A stretch of DNA of 64,000 nt. It comes from Nocardia brasiliensis ATCC 700358 (lineage in GTDB: Bacteria > Actinomycetota > Actinomycetes > Mycobacteriales > Mycobacteriaceae). Each line of letters begins with the position of its first letter. Within the stretch, counting starts at the first letter, position 1. Under the pieces are notes generated by a model. The model saw nothing but the letters and a program-made list of their open reading frames with translations, was not told the origin of the DNA and did not search any database. The DNA lies in assembly GCF_000250675.2 (NCBI RefSeq), contig NC_018681.1, positions 2,170,001-2,234,000 of the forward strand. Direction: 5' to 3'. The translations under genes were made by a program, and so were the position numbers. Shown here one piece after another: positions 24,391 through 31,938 of the stretch.

Positions 24391-24585
24391 CGGTCTACCC
24401 CCCTGATTCGAGATTCGATCCGTTACTCAACACAGACGCGCCGGACCGACGATCGGTTCCACCGAGTTTCAGATTTCATCACCGCGACTCGGTACAGGCA
24501 AGCCGTTCCCGTGTCTCTGCAGGCGCGTCGCCCCCGCACCGGCCCCCGGTGTGCGAGCGGGGCGAATCGGGTATAGGCAATTAGA

Positions 24586-24597
24586 CTGGTTAACCAG
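24586..24597. promoter_or_regulatory. 12-bp palindrome in the hrcA/toxin-operon divergent region
   Basis: CTGGTTAACCAG is a perfect palindrome overlapping a possible -10 TAGACT (24582-24587) on the plus strand. It is not a CIRCE element. It may be an operator for hrcA or for the divergent toxin operon; the cognate protein cannot be named. Confidence 0.4.
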
Positions 24598-24679
24598 ACG
24601 GACCGGGATGCACAGGGTGTTGTGCGATGGGATCGGGTTGTCGGTGGCGTGCCCGAGGACGAAGCGAGGAGGTGGGGCC

Positions 24680-25711
24680 ATGTCGAGCACCGAGGACAGG
24701 CGCTTCGAGGTCCTACGCGCGATCGTCGCGGACTACGTGGCGACGAAGGAGCCGATCGGGTCGAAGAGCCTGGTCGAGCGGCACAATCTGGGCGTTTCCA
24801 GTGCGACGGTGCGCAACGATATGGCGGTGCTGGAGGCGGAGGGCTACATCACGCAGCCGCACACCAGCTCGGGCCGGATTCCGACGGACAAGGGCTATCG
24901 GCAGTTCGTGGACCGGATCGCGGAGGTGAAGCCGCTGTCGGGCGCGGAGCGCCGGGCGATCATGGAGTTCCTGGAGTCGGGCGTCGATCTGGACGATGTG
25001 CTGCGTCGCGGGGTGCGGCTGCTGGCGCAGCTGACCAGGCAGGTCGCGGTGGTGCAGTATCCGTCGGTGTCGGTGTCTACGGTGCGGCATATCGAGGTGG
25101 TCGCGTTGAATCCGGCGCGGCTGTTGCTCGTGGTGATCACCGACACGGGGCGGGTCGATCAGCGTCTGGTGGAGTTGGGCGCGTTGATCGATGACGAGGA
25201 CTTGGCCGCGTTGCGCGGCATGCTCGGCGGGGCGATGGACGGCAAGCGGCTGGCCGCGGCGTCGGCCGCGGTGGCGGAGTTGCCCGAGCGGGCGCCGCTG
25301 CGTCTGCGGGACGTACTGATCCGGGTGTCGACGGTGCTGGTGGAGACGCTGGTGGAGCATCCGGAGGAACGTCTGGTGCTCGGCGGCACGGCGAACCTGA
25401 CCCGCAACGCGGCGGACTTCGGGTTCCCGGGCTCGCTGCGTGACGTGCTCGAGGCGCTCGAAGAACAGGTGATTGTGCTCAAACTGCTCGCGGCCGCGCA
25501 GCAGCCCGGCACCGTGACCGTGCGGATCGGCGAGGAGACGCAGGTCGAGCAGATGCGCGGCACCTCGGTGGTGTCGACGGGCTACGGCACGGCGAGCACC
25601 ATTCTGGGCGGCATGGGTGTGCTCGGTCCCACGCGGATGGACTACCCGGGCACGATCGCTTCGGTCGCGGCCGTCGCCCGCTATATCGGTGAGGTCCTCG
25701 CCGAACGCTGA
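24680..25711 (+). CDS. hrcA: Heat-inducible transcription repressor HrcA
   Basis: 343 residues from ATG 24680 with GGAGGTG upstream. The winged-helix N-terminus contains ATKEPIGSKSL and SSATVRNDMAVLEAEGYITQ, then PHTSSGRIPTDKGYR, all HrcA hallmarks. The rest includes the GAF-like domain with LVVITDTGRVDQRLVEL and the C-terminal GPTRMDYPGTIASVAAVARY. HrcA represses chaperonin genes through CIRCE elements. Directly followed by dnaJ and rsmE as in mycobacteria (Rv2374c-Rv2372c). No CIRCE is visible upstream, so autoregulation by that site is not supported here. Confidence 0.95.
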   Translation: MSSTEDRRFEVLRAIVADYVATKEPIGSKSLVERHNLGVSSATVRNDMAVLEAEGYITQPHTSSGRIPTDKGYRQFVDRIAEVKPLSGAERRAIMEFLESGVDLDDVLRRGVRLLAQLTRQVAVVQYPSVSVSTVRHIEVVALNPARLLLVVITDTGRVDQRLVELGALIDDEDLAALRGMLGGAMDGKRLAAASAAVAELPERAPLRLRDVLIRVSTVLVETLVEHPEERLVLGGTANLTRNAADFGFPGSLRDVLEALEEQVIVLKLLAAAQQPGTVTVRIGEETQVEQMRGTSVVSTGYGTASTILGGMGVLGPTRMDYPGTIASVAAVARYIGEVLAER

Positions 25712-25755
25712 CGGCTCCGATGCCGCTGCTACCCTCGAACCTTCGGGCGGATAAA

Positions 25756-25776
25756 GTTGAGTGCATCCGACTAATG
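25756..25776. promoter_or_regulatory. HAIR-like (HspR) inverted repeat upstream of dnaJ
   Basis: GTTGAGT (25756-25762), seven bases, then ACTAATG (25770-25776). Against the HspR-associated inverted repeat consensus CTTGAGT-N7-ACTCAAG, 11 of 14 positions agree and the 7-base spacing is exact. It sits about 73 bp before the dnaJ start. HspR control of this dnaJ is inferred. Confidence 0.5.
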
Positions 25777-25848
25777 CTGGGCATGCGGTTGGCACGGTGA
25801 AAGTACCGTCGGGCACTGTCGAGAACGACCAAGGACTAGAGAACTCAA

Positions 25849-27003
25849 GTGGCACGGGACTACTACGGACTGCTCGGCGTCGCGAAGAACGCGACCGACC
25901 AGGAGATCAAGCGCGCCTATCGCAAGCTGGCTCGCGAGCTCCACCCCGACGTCAACCCCGACGAGGTGGCGCAGGCCAGGTTCAAAGAAGTGTCGGCCGC
26001 CTACGAGGTGCTGTCGGATCCGGAGAAGCGGCGCGTCGTCGACATGGGCGGCGACCCGCTGGAAGCCGGCGGTGGCGGCGCGGGCTTCTCGGGCGCCGGT
26101 TTCGGCGGGCTCGGCGATGTGTTCGAGGCGTTCTTCGGTGGCATGAGCGGTGCCTCGGGTGGCACGCGCAAGCCGCGCGGGCGGGTACAGCCGGGCGCGG
26201 ATTCGCTGCTGCGGACCCGGTTGAGCCTGGCCGAGTGCGCGGTCGGCGTGACCAAGCACCTGACCGTCGACACCGCGATCCTCTGCGACGTGTGTACCGG
26301 CGCGGGCACCAACGGCAAGTCGAAGCCGGTGCGTTGCGAAACCTGCGGTGGCGCAGGCGAAGTGCAGTCCGTGCAGCGCTCGTTCCTGGGCCAGGTGCTC
26401 ACGTCGCGCCCGTGCCCGACCTGCCGCGGTGCCGGCGAGACAATCCCCGATCCGTGCCACAAGTGTGGCGGCGACGGCCGGGTGCGCGCGCGACGGGAGA
26501 TCGCGGCGCCGATCCCGGCGGGCGTGGCGAACGGTATGCGGGTGCGCTTGGCCGCGCAGGGCGAGGTCGGTCCCGGCGGCGGGCACGCGGGCGATCTGTA
26601 CGTGGAGATCGTCGAACAGCCGCACGACGTGTTCGTCCGCGACGGCGACGACCTGCACTGCACCATCCGCGTGCCGATGGTCGACGCCACGCTGGGCACC
26701 ACCGTGGTGATCGACACCATCCTCGACGGCCCGACCGAACTGACCATCGCGCCCGGCACTCAGCCCGGCGAGGTCTCGGTGCTGCGCGGCCACGGTATGC
26801 CGCGGCTGCGCTCCGGCGCGCGCGGTGACCTGCTCGCGCACCTGGACATCGTCATCCCGAGCAAGCTGGACAGCAAGCAGACCGACCTGCTGCGCAAGTA
26901 CAAGGGCACCCGCCCGAACGAGCGCGCCGAGGTCATGTCGACGCAGTCCGAGCACAACAGCGGGCTGTTCGCCCGGCTGCGGGCCTCGTTCAGCGGGCGC
27001 TGA
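25849..27003 (+). CDS. dnaJ: Co-chaperone DnaJ (type I)
   Basis: 384 residues. J-domain at 1-68 with His32-Pro33-Asp34 (ELHPDVNPDE), a Gly/Phe region (GGGGAGFSGAGFGG), then four CxxCxGxG zinc motifs (CDVCTGAG, CETCGGAG, CPTCRGAG, CHKCGGDG) and the C-terminal substrate-binding domains. It stimulates DnaK ATPase and presents substrates. GTG 25849 is the start; no strong ribosome-binding site is visible. It is the hrcA-linked second DnaJ of actinobacteria (Rv2373c-like). The rsmE frame begins at the base after its stop. Confidence 0.95.
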   Translation: MARDYYGLLGVAKNATDQEIKRAYRKLARELHPDVNPDEVAQARFKEVSAAYEVLSDPEKRRVVDMGGDPLEAGGGGAGFSGAGFGGLGDVFEAFFGGMSGASGGTRKPRGRVQPGADSLLRTRLSLAECAVGVTKHLTVDTAILCDVCTGAGTNGKSKPVRCETCGGAGEVQSVQRSFLGQVLTSRPCPTCRGAGETIPDPCHKCGGDGRVRARREIAAPIPAGVANGMRVRLAAQGEVGPGGGHAGDLYVEIVEQPHDVFVRDGDDLHCTIRVPMVDATLGTTVVIDTILDGPTELTIAPGTQPGEVSVLRGHGMPRLRSGARGDLLAHLDIVIPSKLDSKQTDLLRKYKGTRPNERAEVMSTQSEHNSGLFARLRASFSGR

Positions 27004-27753
27004 TTGGCTGCGACGGTCTTCTACCTCGACGAGGTGCCCGAGCCGGGCGCCCTCGCCGTGCTCGACGGCCCGGAGGGCAGGCACGCCGCGACGGTGCGCC
27101 GCATCCGGGTCGGTGAGCCGATCACCCTGTCGGACGGCCGCGGTGTCCTTGCCGAATCGGAAGTGGTTGCGGCCCAACGTGACCGGCTGGAGCTGCGGGT
27201 GCTGAACCGCGCGGTGGCAGCACCGGTGACGCCGCGGGTGACGGTGGTGCAGGCGTTGCCGAAGTCCGATCGTTCGGAGCTGGCGGTCGAATTGATGACC
27301 GAGGCCGGTGCCGACGCGATCGTGCCGTGGCAGGCCGCGCGTTGCGTCGCGAACTGGGAAGGCAAGGCGGGCAAGGCCGTCGAGAAATGGCGGGCTGCGG
27401 CGCGCTCGGCTGCGCGACAGTCCCGGCGCGCCTACATCCCCGAGGTCACCGAGCTGCATCGCACCCGCGATGTGCTCGAGCTGATCCGGAAAGCCGAGGC
27501 GGACGGCGCGATCGTCGCGGCGCTGCACGAATCGGGCGCCGCCCGTTTCACCGCGTTGCCGTTCGACGGCGTCCCCGAAGTGGTGCTGATAGTTGGGCCC
27601 GAAGGCGGTCTCGACGAGACCGAACTCGCCGCCTGTACCGCGGCGGGCGCGGATATCGTGCTGCTCGGCCCCACGGTGCTGCGCACGTCGACCGCCGCCG
27701 CGGTGGCACTCGGCGCGCTGGGCGCTTTGACCCCTCGCTGGGGCGCGAGCTAG
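27004..27753 (+). CDS. rsmE: 16S rRNA (uracil1498-N3)-methyltransferase RsmE
   Basis: 249 residues from TTG 27004, contiguous with the dnaJ stop, implying coupling. The N-terminal PUA-like part has HAATVRRIRVGEPITLSDGR. The SPOUT methyltransferase part shows ALPKSDRSELAVELMTEAGA, AARSAARQSRRAYIP and the knot with IVGPEGGLDETEL and LLGPTVLRTSTAA. It methylates U1498 of 16S rRNA in the 30S decoding region, using SAM. It matches the position of Rv2372c. Confidence 0.93.
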   Translation: MAATVFYLDEVPEPGALAVLDGPEGRHAATVRRIRVGEPITLSDGRGVLAESEVVAAQRDRLELRVLNRAVAAPVTPRVTVVQALPKSDRSELAVELMTEAGADAIVPWQAARCVANWEGKAGKAVEKWRAAARSAARQSRRAYIPEVTELHRTRDVLELIRKAEADGAIVAALHESGAARFTALPFDGVPEVVLIVGPEGGLDETELAACTAAGADIVLLGPTVLRTSTAAAVALGALGALTPRWGAS

Positions 27754-27762
27754 GGAGCTGCG

Positions 27763-29004
27763 TCACGCGGTCGGTTCGGCTTCGGCCGGCCGCGCGGGCA
27801 TCCGCGCCGAACTGTGGATCGCCAAGGTGCACACCAGGATCAACGCGATGAGCAGCAGCACGGCGACGCCTACGGTGAGACCGGCCCAGCCGTAGTGGGT
27901 GTAGGCGACACCGCCCGCGCCGCCGACGACGGCGCTGCCCACGTAGAACGAGAACAGGTATAGCGACGAAGCCGCGCCGCGATTACCCGACGCCATGGCG
28001 CCGACCCAGGCGCTGGCGACCGTATGCGCCCCGAAAAACCCTGCGGTGCACAGGGACATGCCGAGAATGAGCACCACCAGGTTGTCCGGAATGGTCAGGG
28101 CCAATCCGAGTCCCATGAGCACGACCGTGCCCGCGAGCACGCGGTGCCGGCCGACGCGATCGGCGAGCCGCCCGGCGACGGTCGCGACCGCGGTGCCCGC
28201 GAGATAGAGCAGAAACACCAAACCCGCTACCGCATCGGGCAATTCAAAGGGCGGCTGGGTCAGTCGATAGCCGAGGAAGTTGTAGAGCGAGACGAAGGTG
28301 CCGACGAGCACCAGGGCCAGCCCGAACAGCGCGAGTAGTCCGCGGTGGCGCAGCTGGACGGCGAGATCGCCCAGCACCGTGCGGATTCCGGCCGGCCGGG
28401 CGACGAAACCGCGGGAGGGCGGCAGACTGCGGACGAACCACACGGTGCATGCCGCTGCCGCGACCGAGATGGTGGCCTCGGCCCAGCGCCACGAACCCAG
28501 GCCGAGCGTGAACGCCGGAATCACCCGACCGGCCAGCCCGCCCATGCTGGTGCCCGCGATATAGACGCCCATCGCCGCACCGAGTCCCGCGGCGCCGATC
28601 TCCTCGGCCAGGTAGGCCATCGCCACGGCCGGCACCCCGGCCAGGGTCAGGCCTTGCAGCGCCCGCCCGGTCAGCAGTACCTCGAGCGACGGACTGAACG
28701 GCAGTAGCAGCCCGATCACCGCCGACGTCACCGCCGAGACCGTCATCACCCTGGTGCGCCCGATCCGCGAGGACAGCGCGCTCACCGGGATGATGGCCAG
28801 CGCGAGCATCCCGGTGGTGAGCGAAACCGCAAGCGCCGCATGGGCGGGCGTCGCATCGAAGGCCTCGGACAGGCTGGGTAGCAGGGCCTGTGCGCTGTAC
28901 ATGGTCGCGAAGGTGGCCAGCCCCGCCGCGAACAGCGCGGCGGCGATCCGGCGTTCATGCGTGGTGCGGCCCCCGGCGACGGGCCGGGTCTTCGTCAGGG
29001 TCAT
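27763..29004 (-). CDS. MFS transporter, 12 transmembrane segments
   Basis: 413 residues. Twelve hydrophobic helices with the MFS loop motif after TM2 (SALSSRIGRTRVM) and again after TM8 (GRLADRVGRHRVL). The N-terminus is cytosolic and basic, with MYSAQALLPSLSEAF typical of the YnfM/CynX-like drug-efflux branch. Divergent from a LysR gene with a T-N11-A box between, so it is probably under LysR control. The substrate is unknown. It faces rsmE tail to tail, nine bases apart. Confidence 0.85.
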   Translation of the reverse strand: MTLTKTRPVAGGRTTHERRIAAALFAAGLATFATMYSAQALLPSLSEAFDATPAHAALAVSLTTGMLALAIIPVSALSSRIGRTRVMTVSAVTSAVIGLLLPFSPSLEVLLTGRALQGLTLAGVPAVAMAYLAEEIGAAGLGAAMGVYIAGTSMGGLAGRVIPAFTLGLGSWRWAEATISVAAAACTVWFVRSLPPSRGFVARPAGIRTVLGDLAVQLRHRGLLALFGLALVLVGTFVSLYNFLGYRLTQPPFELPDAVAGLVFLLYLAGTAVATVAGRLADRVGRHRVLAGTVVLMGLGLALTIPDNLVVLILGMSLCTAGFFGAHTVASAWVGAMASGNRGAASSLYLFSFYVGSAVVGGAGGVAYTHYGWAGLTVGVAVLLLIALILVCTLAIHSSARMPARPAEAEPTA

Positions 29005-29063
29005 GGGTTTCAGGATCTCCCCTCGACCTTTCCGAAGGGAAATGAATAATAATGACGGAGTTC

Positions 29064-29078
29064 ATGCGCACAGTGCAT
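29064..29078. promoter_or_regulatory. LysR-type box (T-N11-A)
   Basis: ATGCGCACAGTGCAT has ATGC/GCAT half-sites seven bases apart and contains T-N11-A. It lies in the 148-bp region between the MFS and LysR genes, closer to the MFS start. It is a likely recognition site of the adjacent LysR regulator. Confidence 0.5.
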
Positions 29079-29152
29079 ATAGCGAGGGCACTTTGCGCAG
29101 GTAGCGGTCCTGCGGCGGGGTGTGACACTCATCACTAAGGAAGGCGTGGCAG

Positions 29153-30088
29153 ATGCTGGGCGAGGATCTGGAGTGGTTCATCACGCTCGCCGAACTGGAA
29201 CGGGTCGGCGCGGCGGCCGAGCGTCTGCACCTCACGCAGCCGACGCTGTCGCGCATGCTCGGCAGGCTGGAACGCCGGCTCGGCGTCGAACTCTTCGATC
29301 GCCGCGGCAAACGCATCGTGCTCAACGAGTTCGGTCGCATCTATTACGAGCAGGCCCGGCGGGCGCAATCCGAACTCGACACCGCGGCCAAGTCCATCGC
29401 CGATTTGAACAGTCCCGCCAATGGTGTTGTGCGCCTGTCTTTTCTGCATTCCTTCGGTGGTTGGCTGGTGCCGCAACTGGTCGGCGAATTCCGGCGCGGT
29501 TCGGCCCGGATAACTTTCGCGCTGCGACAGGGACCCGCGGAAATGGTGAACGACGATGTCCTCAGCGGGACTTCGGATCTCGGCATCGTCTCGCCCCGCC
29601 CGACCATGTCCGGCATCGGCTGGCGCGGGCTGCTGCGGCAGCGGCTCGCGCTGGCCGTGCCCGCCGACCACCGGCTCGTGGGCCGCAGGCAGGTGCGCCT
29701 GGACGAGGTCTCGGACGAGGACTTCATCACCATGCATCCCGGTTACGGCATGCGCCGCATCGTCGATCAGTTGAGCGCGGCCGCCGACCTGCGGCCGCGG
29801 ATCTCGTTCGAGGCCAGCGACCTGGTCACGGTCGCGGGCCTGGTCGCCGCGGGTCTCGGGGTCGGGGTGCTGCCCGAGGAGGATCCGGGCCCGGCGAACG
29901 CGCCGCGGGTGGCCGGTGCGAAACCGGAGGCGCGTCTGGCCGGCCCGGTGCTGATCCCGCTCGCGGACGCCGGCGCGACCCGCGAGGTCGGGTTGGTGTG
30001 GTCGGCCGCGACACCGGCCTCCGGCGCGGCGCGACGGTTTCGTGATTTCACCGAGGATTGGGCGCAGCGGCGACGGGGAATCCCGTGA
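29153..30088 (+). CDS. LysR-family transcriptional regulator
   Basis: 311 residues. The winged HTH at 1-60 includes ELERVGAAAERLHLTQPTLS and RLERRLGVELFDRRG. The substrate-binding domain follows from about residue 90 (GVVRLSFLHSFGGWLVPQLV) with the usual two-lobe pattern and the late VTVAGLVAAGLGVGVLPEE. The effector is unknown. It is divergent from an MFS gene, which it probably activates or represses. This arrangement (LysR plus MFS) is common for efflux of a metabolite that the regulator senses. Confidence 0.88.
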   Translation: MLGEDLEWFITLAELERVGAAAERLHLTQPTLSRMLGRLERRLGVELFDRRGKRIVLNEFGRIYYEQARRAQSELDTAAKSIADLNSPANGVVRLSFLHSFGGWLVPQLVGEFRRGSARITFALRQGPAEMVNDDVLSGTSDLGIVSPRPTMSGIGWRGLLRQRLALAVPADHRLVGRRQVRLDEVSDEDFITMHPGYGMRRIVDQLSAAADLRPRISFEASDLVTVAGLVAAGLGVGVLPEEDPGPANAPRVAGAKPEARLAGPVLIPLADAGATREVGLVWSAATPASGAARRFRDFTEDWAQRRRGIP

Positions 30089-30199
30089 TCACCTGGTCCT
30101 TCCGTTAGCGGCTTATTCACTGGGCGGTGTCGGTGGGGCGCGTTAAACTTTCCTCAACACAGCAGCACGTCGAGACCGGAAAGCAGGCTATAGCCACTT

Positions 30200-31309
30200 T
30201 TGAGAACACAAGGCGAGATCGGCGACCCGACAACCTCCGCAGCCGGAATCGGTGCCGAAGACAGCGGCTCGGGGCCCGCAGCACGTACCGTGCGTTCCAG
30301 TATCGAACTCGCTCCCGAATCCGTGTTCCCGTTCCTCGGTTCGGCCGACCAGAATCTGCGTGAACTCGAAGAGTTGCTCGACGCGGACATCCATGTCCGT
30401 GGCAATTCCGTCACCCTGACCGGCAAAGCGGCCGATGTCGCGCTCGCCGAGCGAGTGATCGAACAGCTCGTCGCGCTCACCGGCCGGAACCGAGTGGTGA
30501 CCCCGGAGGCGGTGCGGCACACCGTTTCGATGCTCACGGAAGGCTCTTCGGACTCCCCGGCCGAGGTGCTCAGCCTGGACATCCTGTCCCGGCGCGGCAA
30601 GACCGTCCGGCCGAAGACCCTGAACCAGAAGCGCTACGTCGACGCGATCGACGCCAACACCATCGTGTTCGGCATCGGTCCGGCCGGTACCGGTAAGACG
30701 TATCTGGCGATGGCCAAGGCCGTGCAGGCGCTGCAGACCAAGCAGGTCACCCGGATCATCCTCACCCGCCCCGCGGTGGAAGCGGGGGAGCGGCTCGGCT
30801 TCCTGCCGGGCACGCTCAACGAGAAGATCGATCCGTACCTGCGCCCGCTCTACGACGCGCTGCACGACATGATGGATCCCGAGGCCATTCCGAAGCTGAT
30901 GGCGGCCGGGGTGATCGAGGTCGCGCCGCTGGCGTACATGCGTGGTCGCACGCTGAACGACTCGTTCATCGTGCTCGACGAGGCGCAGAACACCACGGCC
31001 GAACAGATGAAGATGTTCCTCACCCGGCTCGGGTTCGGCTCGAAGATCGTGGTGACCGGTGACGTCAGCCAGGTCGATCTGCCCACCGGTGCCCGCTCCG
31101 GGCTCCGGGCGGCCAGCGAGATCCTGACCGATATCGAGGACATCCACTTCGCGCAACTCACCAGCAGCGACGTGGTCCGGCACCGGCTGGTCGCGGACAT
31201 CGTCGACGCTTACGACCGGGCCGAGGCGGAGGCCAGGCCGCAGGTCGGCCCGCACTACCCGGGCAACCGGGCACAGCGCAGAGCGGCGAGTCGAGGCGAT
31301 CGGCGCTGA
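30200..31309 (+). CDS. phoH: PhoH-family ATPase
   Basis: 369 residues from TTG 30200; an in-frame TAG nine bases upstream rules out a longer start, and TATAGC at 30189-30194 suggests a leaderless transcript. An N-terminal KH-like segment (LLDADIHVRGNSVTLTG) precedes the RNA-helicase-like ATPase core: Walker A GPAGTGKTY near residue 160, TRPAVEAGERLGFLPG, Walker B FIVLDEAQNTT and VVTGDVSQVDLP. PhoH proteins are cytosolic ATPases linked to RNA metabolism. It is very similar in layout to Rv2368c and precedes ybeY as in most actinobacteria. Confidence 0.92.
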   Translation: MRTQGEIGDPTTSAAGIGAEDSGSGPAARTVRSSIELAPESVFPFLGSADQNLRELEELLDADIHVRGNSVTLTGKAADVALAERVIEQLVALTGRNRVVTPEAVRHTVSMLTEGSSDSPAEVLSLDILSRRGKTVRPKTLNQKRYVDAIDANTIVFGIGPAGTGKTYLAMAKAVQALQTKQVTRIILTRPAVEAGERLGFLPGTLNEKIDPYLRPLYDALHDMMDPEAIPKLMAAGVIEVAPLAYMRGRTLNDSFIVLDEAQNTTAEQMKMFLTRLGFGSKIVVTGDVSQVDLPTGARSGLRAASEILTDIEDIHFAQLTSSDVVRHRLVADIVDAYDRAEAEARPQVGPHYPGNRAQRRAASRGDRR

Positions 31310-31332
31310 TATGCGCCGCATGTCGGTCGTTC

Positions 31333-31363
31333 GGTCGACACCCAACGGCATCGGGTGTCGACC
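31333..31363. terminator. Perfect 11-bp hairpin between phoH and ybeY
   Basis: GGTCGACACCC (31333-31343) pairs with GGGTGTCGACC (31353-31363) around a 9-base loop. It starts 24 bp after the phoH stop and ends nine bases before the ybeY -10. It probably ends phoH transcripts and may overlap the ybeY promoter. Confidence 0.55.
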
Positions 31364-31371
31364 TGCGGCAT

Positions 31372-31377
31372 TAGGCT
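31372..31377 (+). promoter_or_regulatory. -10 element of a leaderless ybeY transcript
   Basis: TAGGCT lies six bases before the GTG start at 31384, the standard spacing for leaderless genes in mycobacteria and relatives. There is no ribosome-binding site upstream of the GTG, which supports this reading. Confidence 0.5.
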
Positions 31378-31383
31378 GACCGG

Positions 31384-31938
31384 GTGAGCATCGAGATCGC
31401 CAACGAGTCGGGTATCGACGTACCCGAAGAAGATCTGGTCAGTGTCGCGCGCTTCGTGATCACCCGGATGGACGTGCACCCGGCCGCGGAACTGTCCATG
31501 GTGCTCGTCGATCTCGACACCATGGCCGACCTGCACATGCGCTGGATGGACCTGCCCGGGCCCACCGACGTGATGTCCTTCCCGATGGACGAGCTCGAGC
31601 CGGGCGGGCGCCCGGACAGCCCCGAGCCCGGTCCGTCCATGCTCGGCGACATCGTGCTGTGCCCCGAGTTCGCGGCGGGCCAGGCCCGCAAGGCCGGGCA
31701 CTCGCTGGACCACGAACTCGCGTTGCTCACGGTGCACGGCGTGCTTCACCTGCTCGGCTACGACCACGCCGAGCCGGAGGAGGAGAAGGAAATGTTCGCG
31801 CTGCAGGCCCGGCTGCTCGAGGAGTGGTACGAGAGCCTGCGCGAAGCGCAGCGGCGCGCCGAACTCGCCGCCCGGGACGCCAGGTTGCTGGGGAAGGCGG
31901 GCTTCACCACACCGGGTGACGCACTGGGACCCGCGTGA
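31384..31938 (+). CDS. ybeY: Endoribonuclease YbeY
   Basis: 184 residues. The zinc-binding H-box HGVLHLLGYDH starts near residue 119, preceded by PTDVMSFPMDE and GDIVLCPEFA, both YbeY signatures. YbeY matures the 16S rRNA 3' end and takes part in ribosome quality control. It has a C-terminal extension of about 40 residues (EAQRRAELAARDARLLGK). It starts at GTG and its stop overlaps the next gene by four bases (GTGA), opening a coupled run through era. Confidence 0.93.
   Translation: MSIEIANESGIDVPEEDLVSVARFVITRMDVHPAAELSMVLVDLDTMADLHMRWMDLPGPTDVMSFPMDELEPGGRPDSPEPGPSMLGDIVLCPEFAAGQARKAGHSLDHELALLTVHGVLHLLGYDHAEPEEEKEMFALQARLLEEWYESLREAQRRAELAARDARLLGKAGFTTPGDALGPA

Noticed and set aside
30634..30819. 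Small minus-strand frame inside phoH
   Set aside because: Antisense to the Walker A region of a core gene; no start signal.
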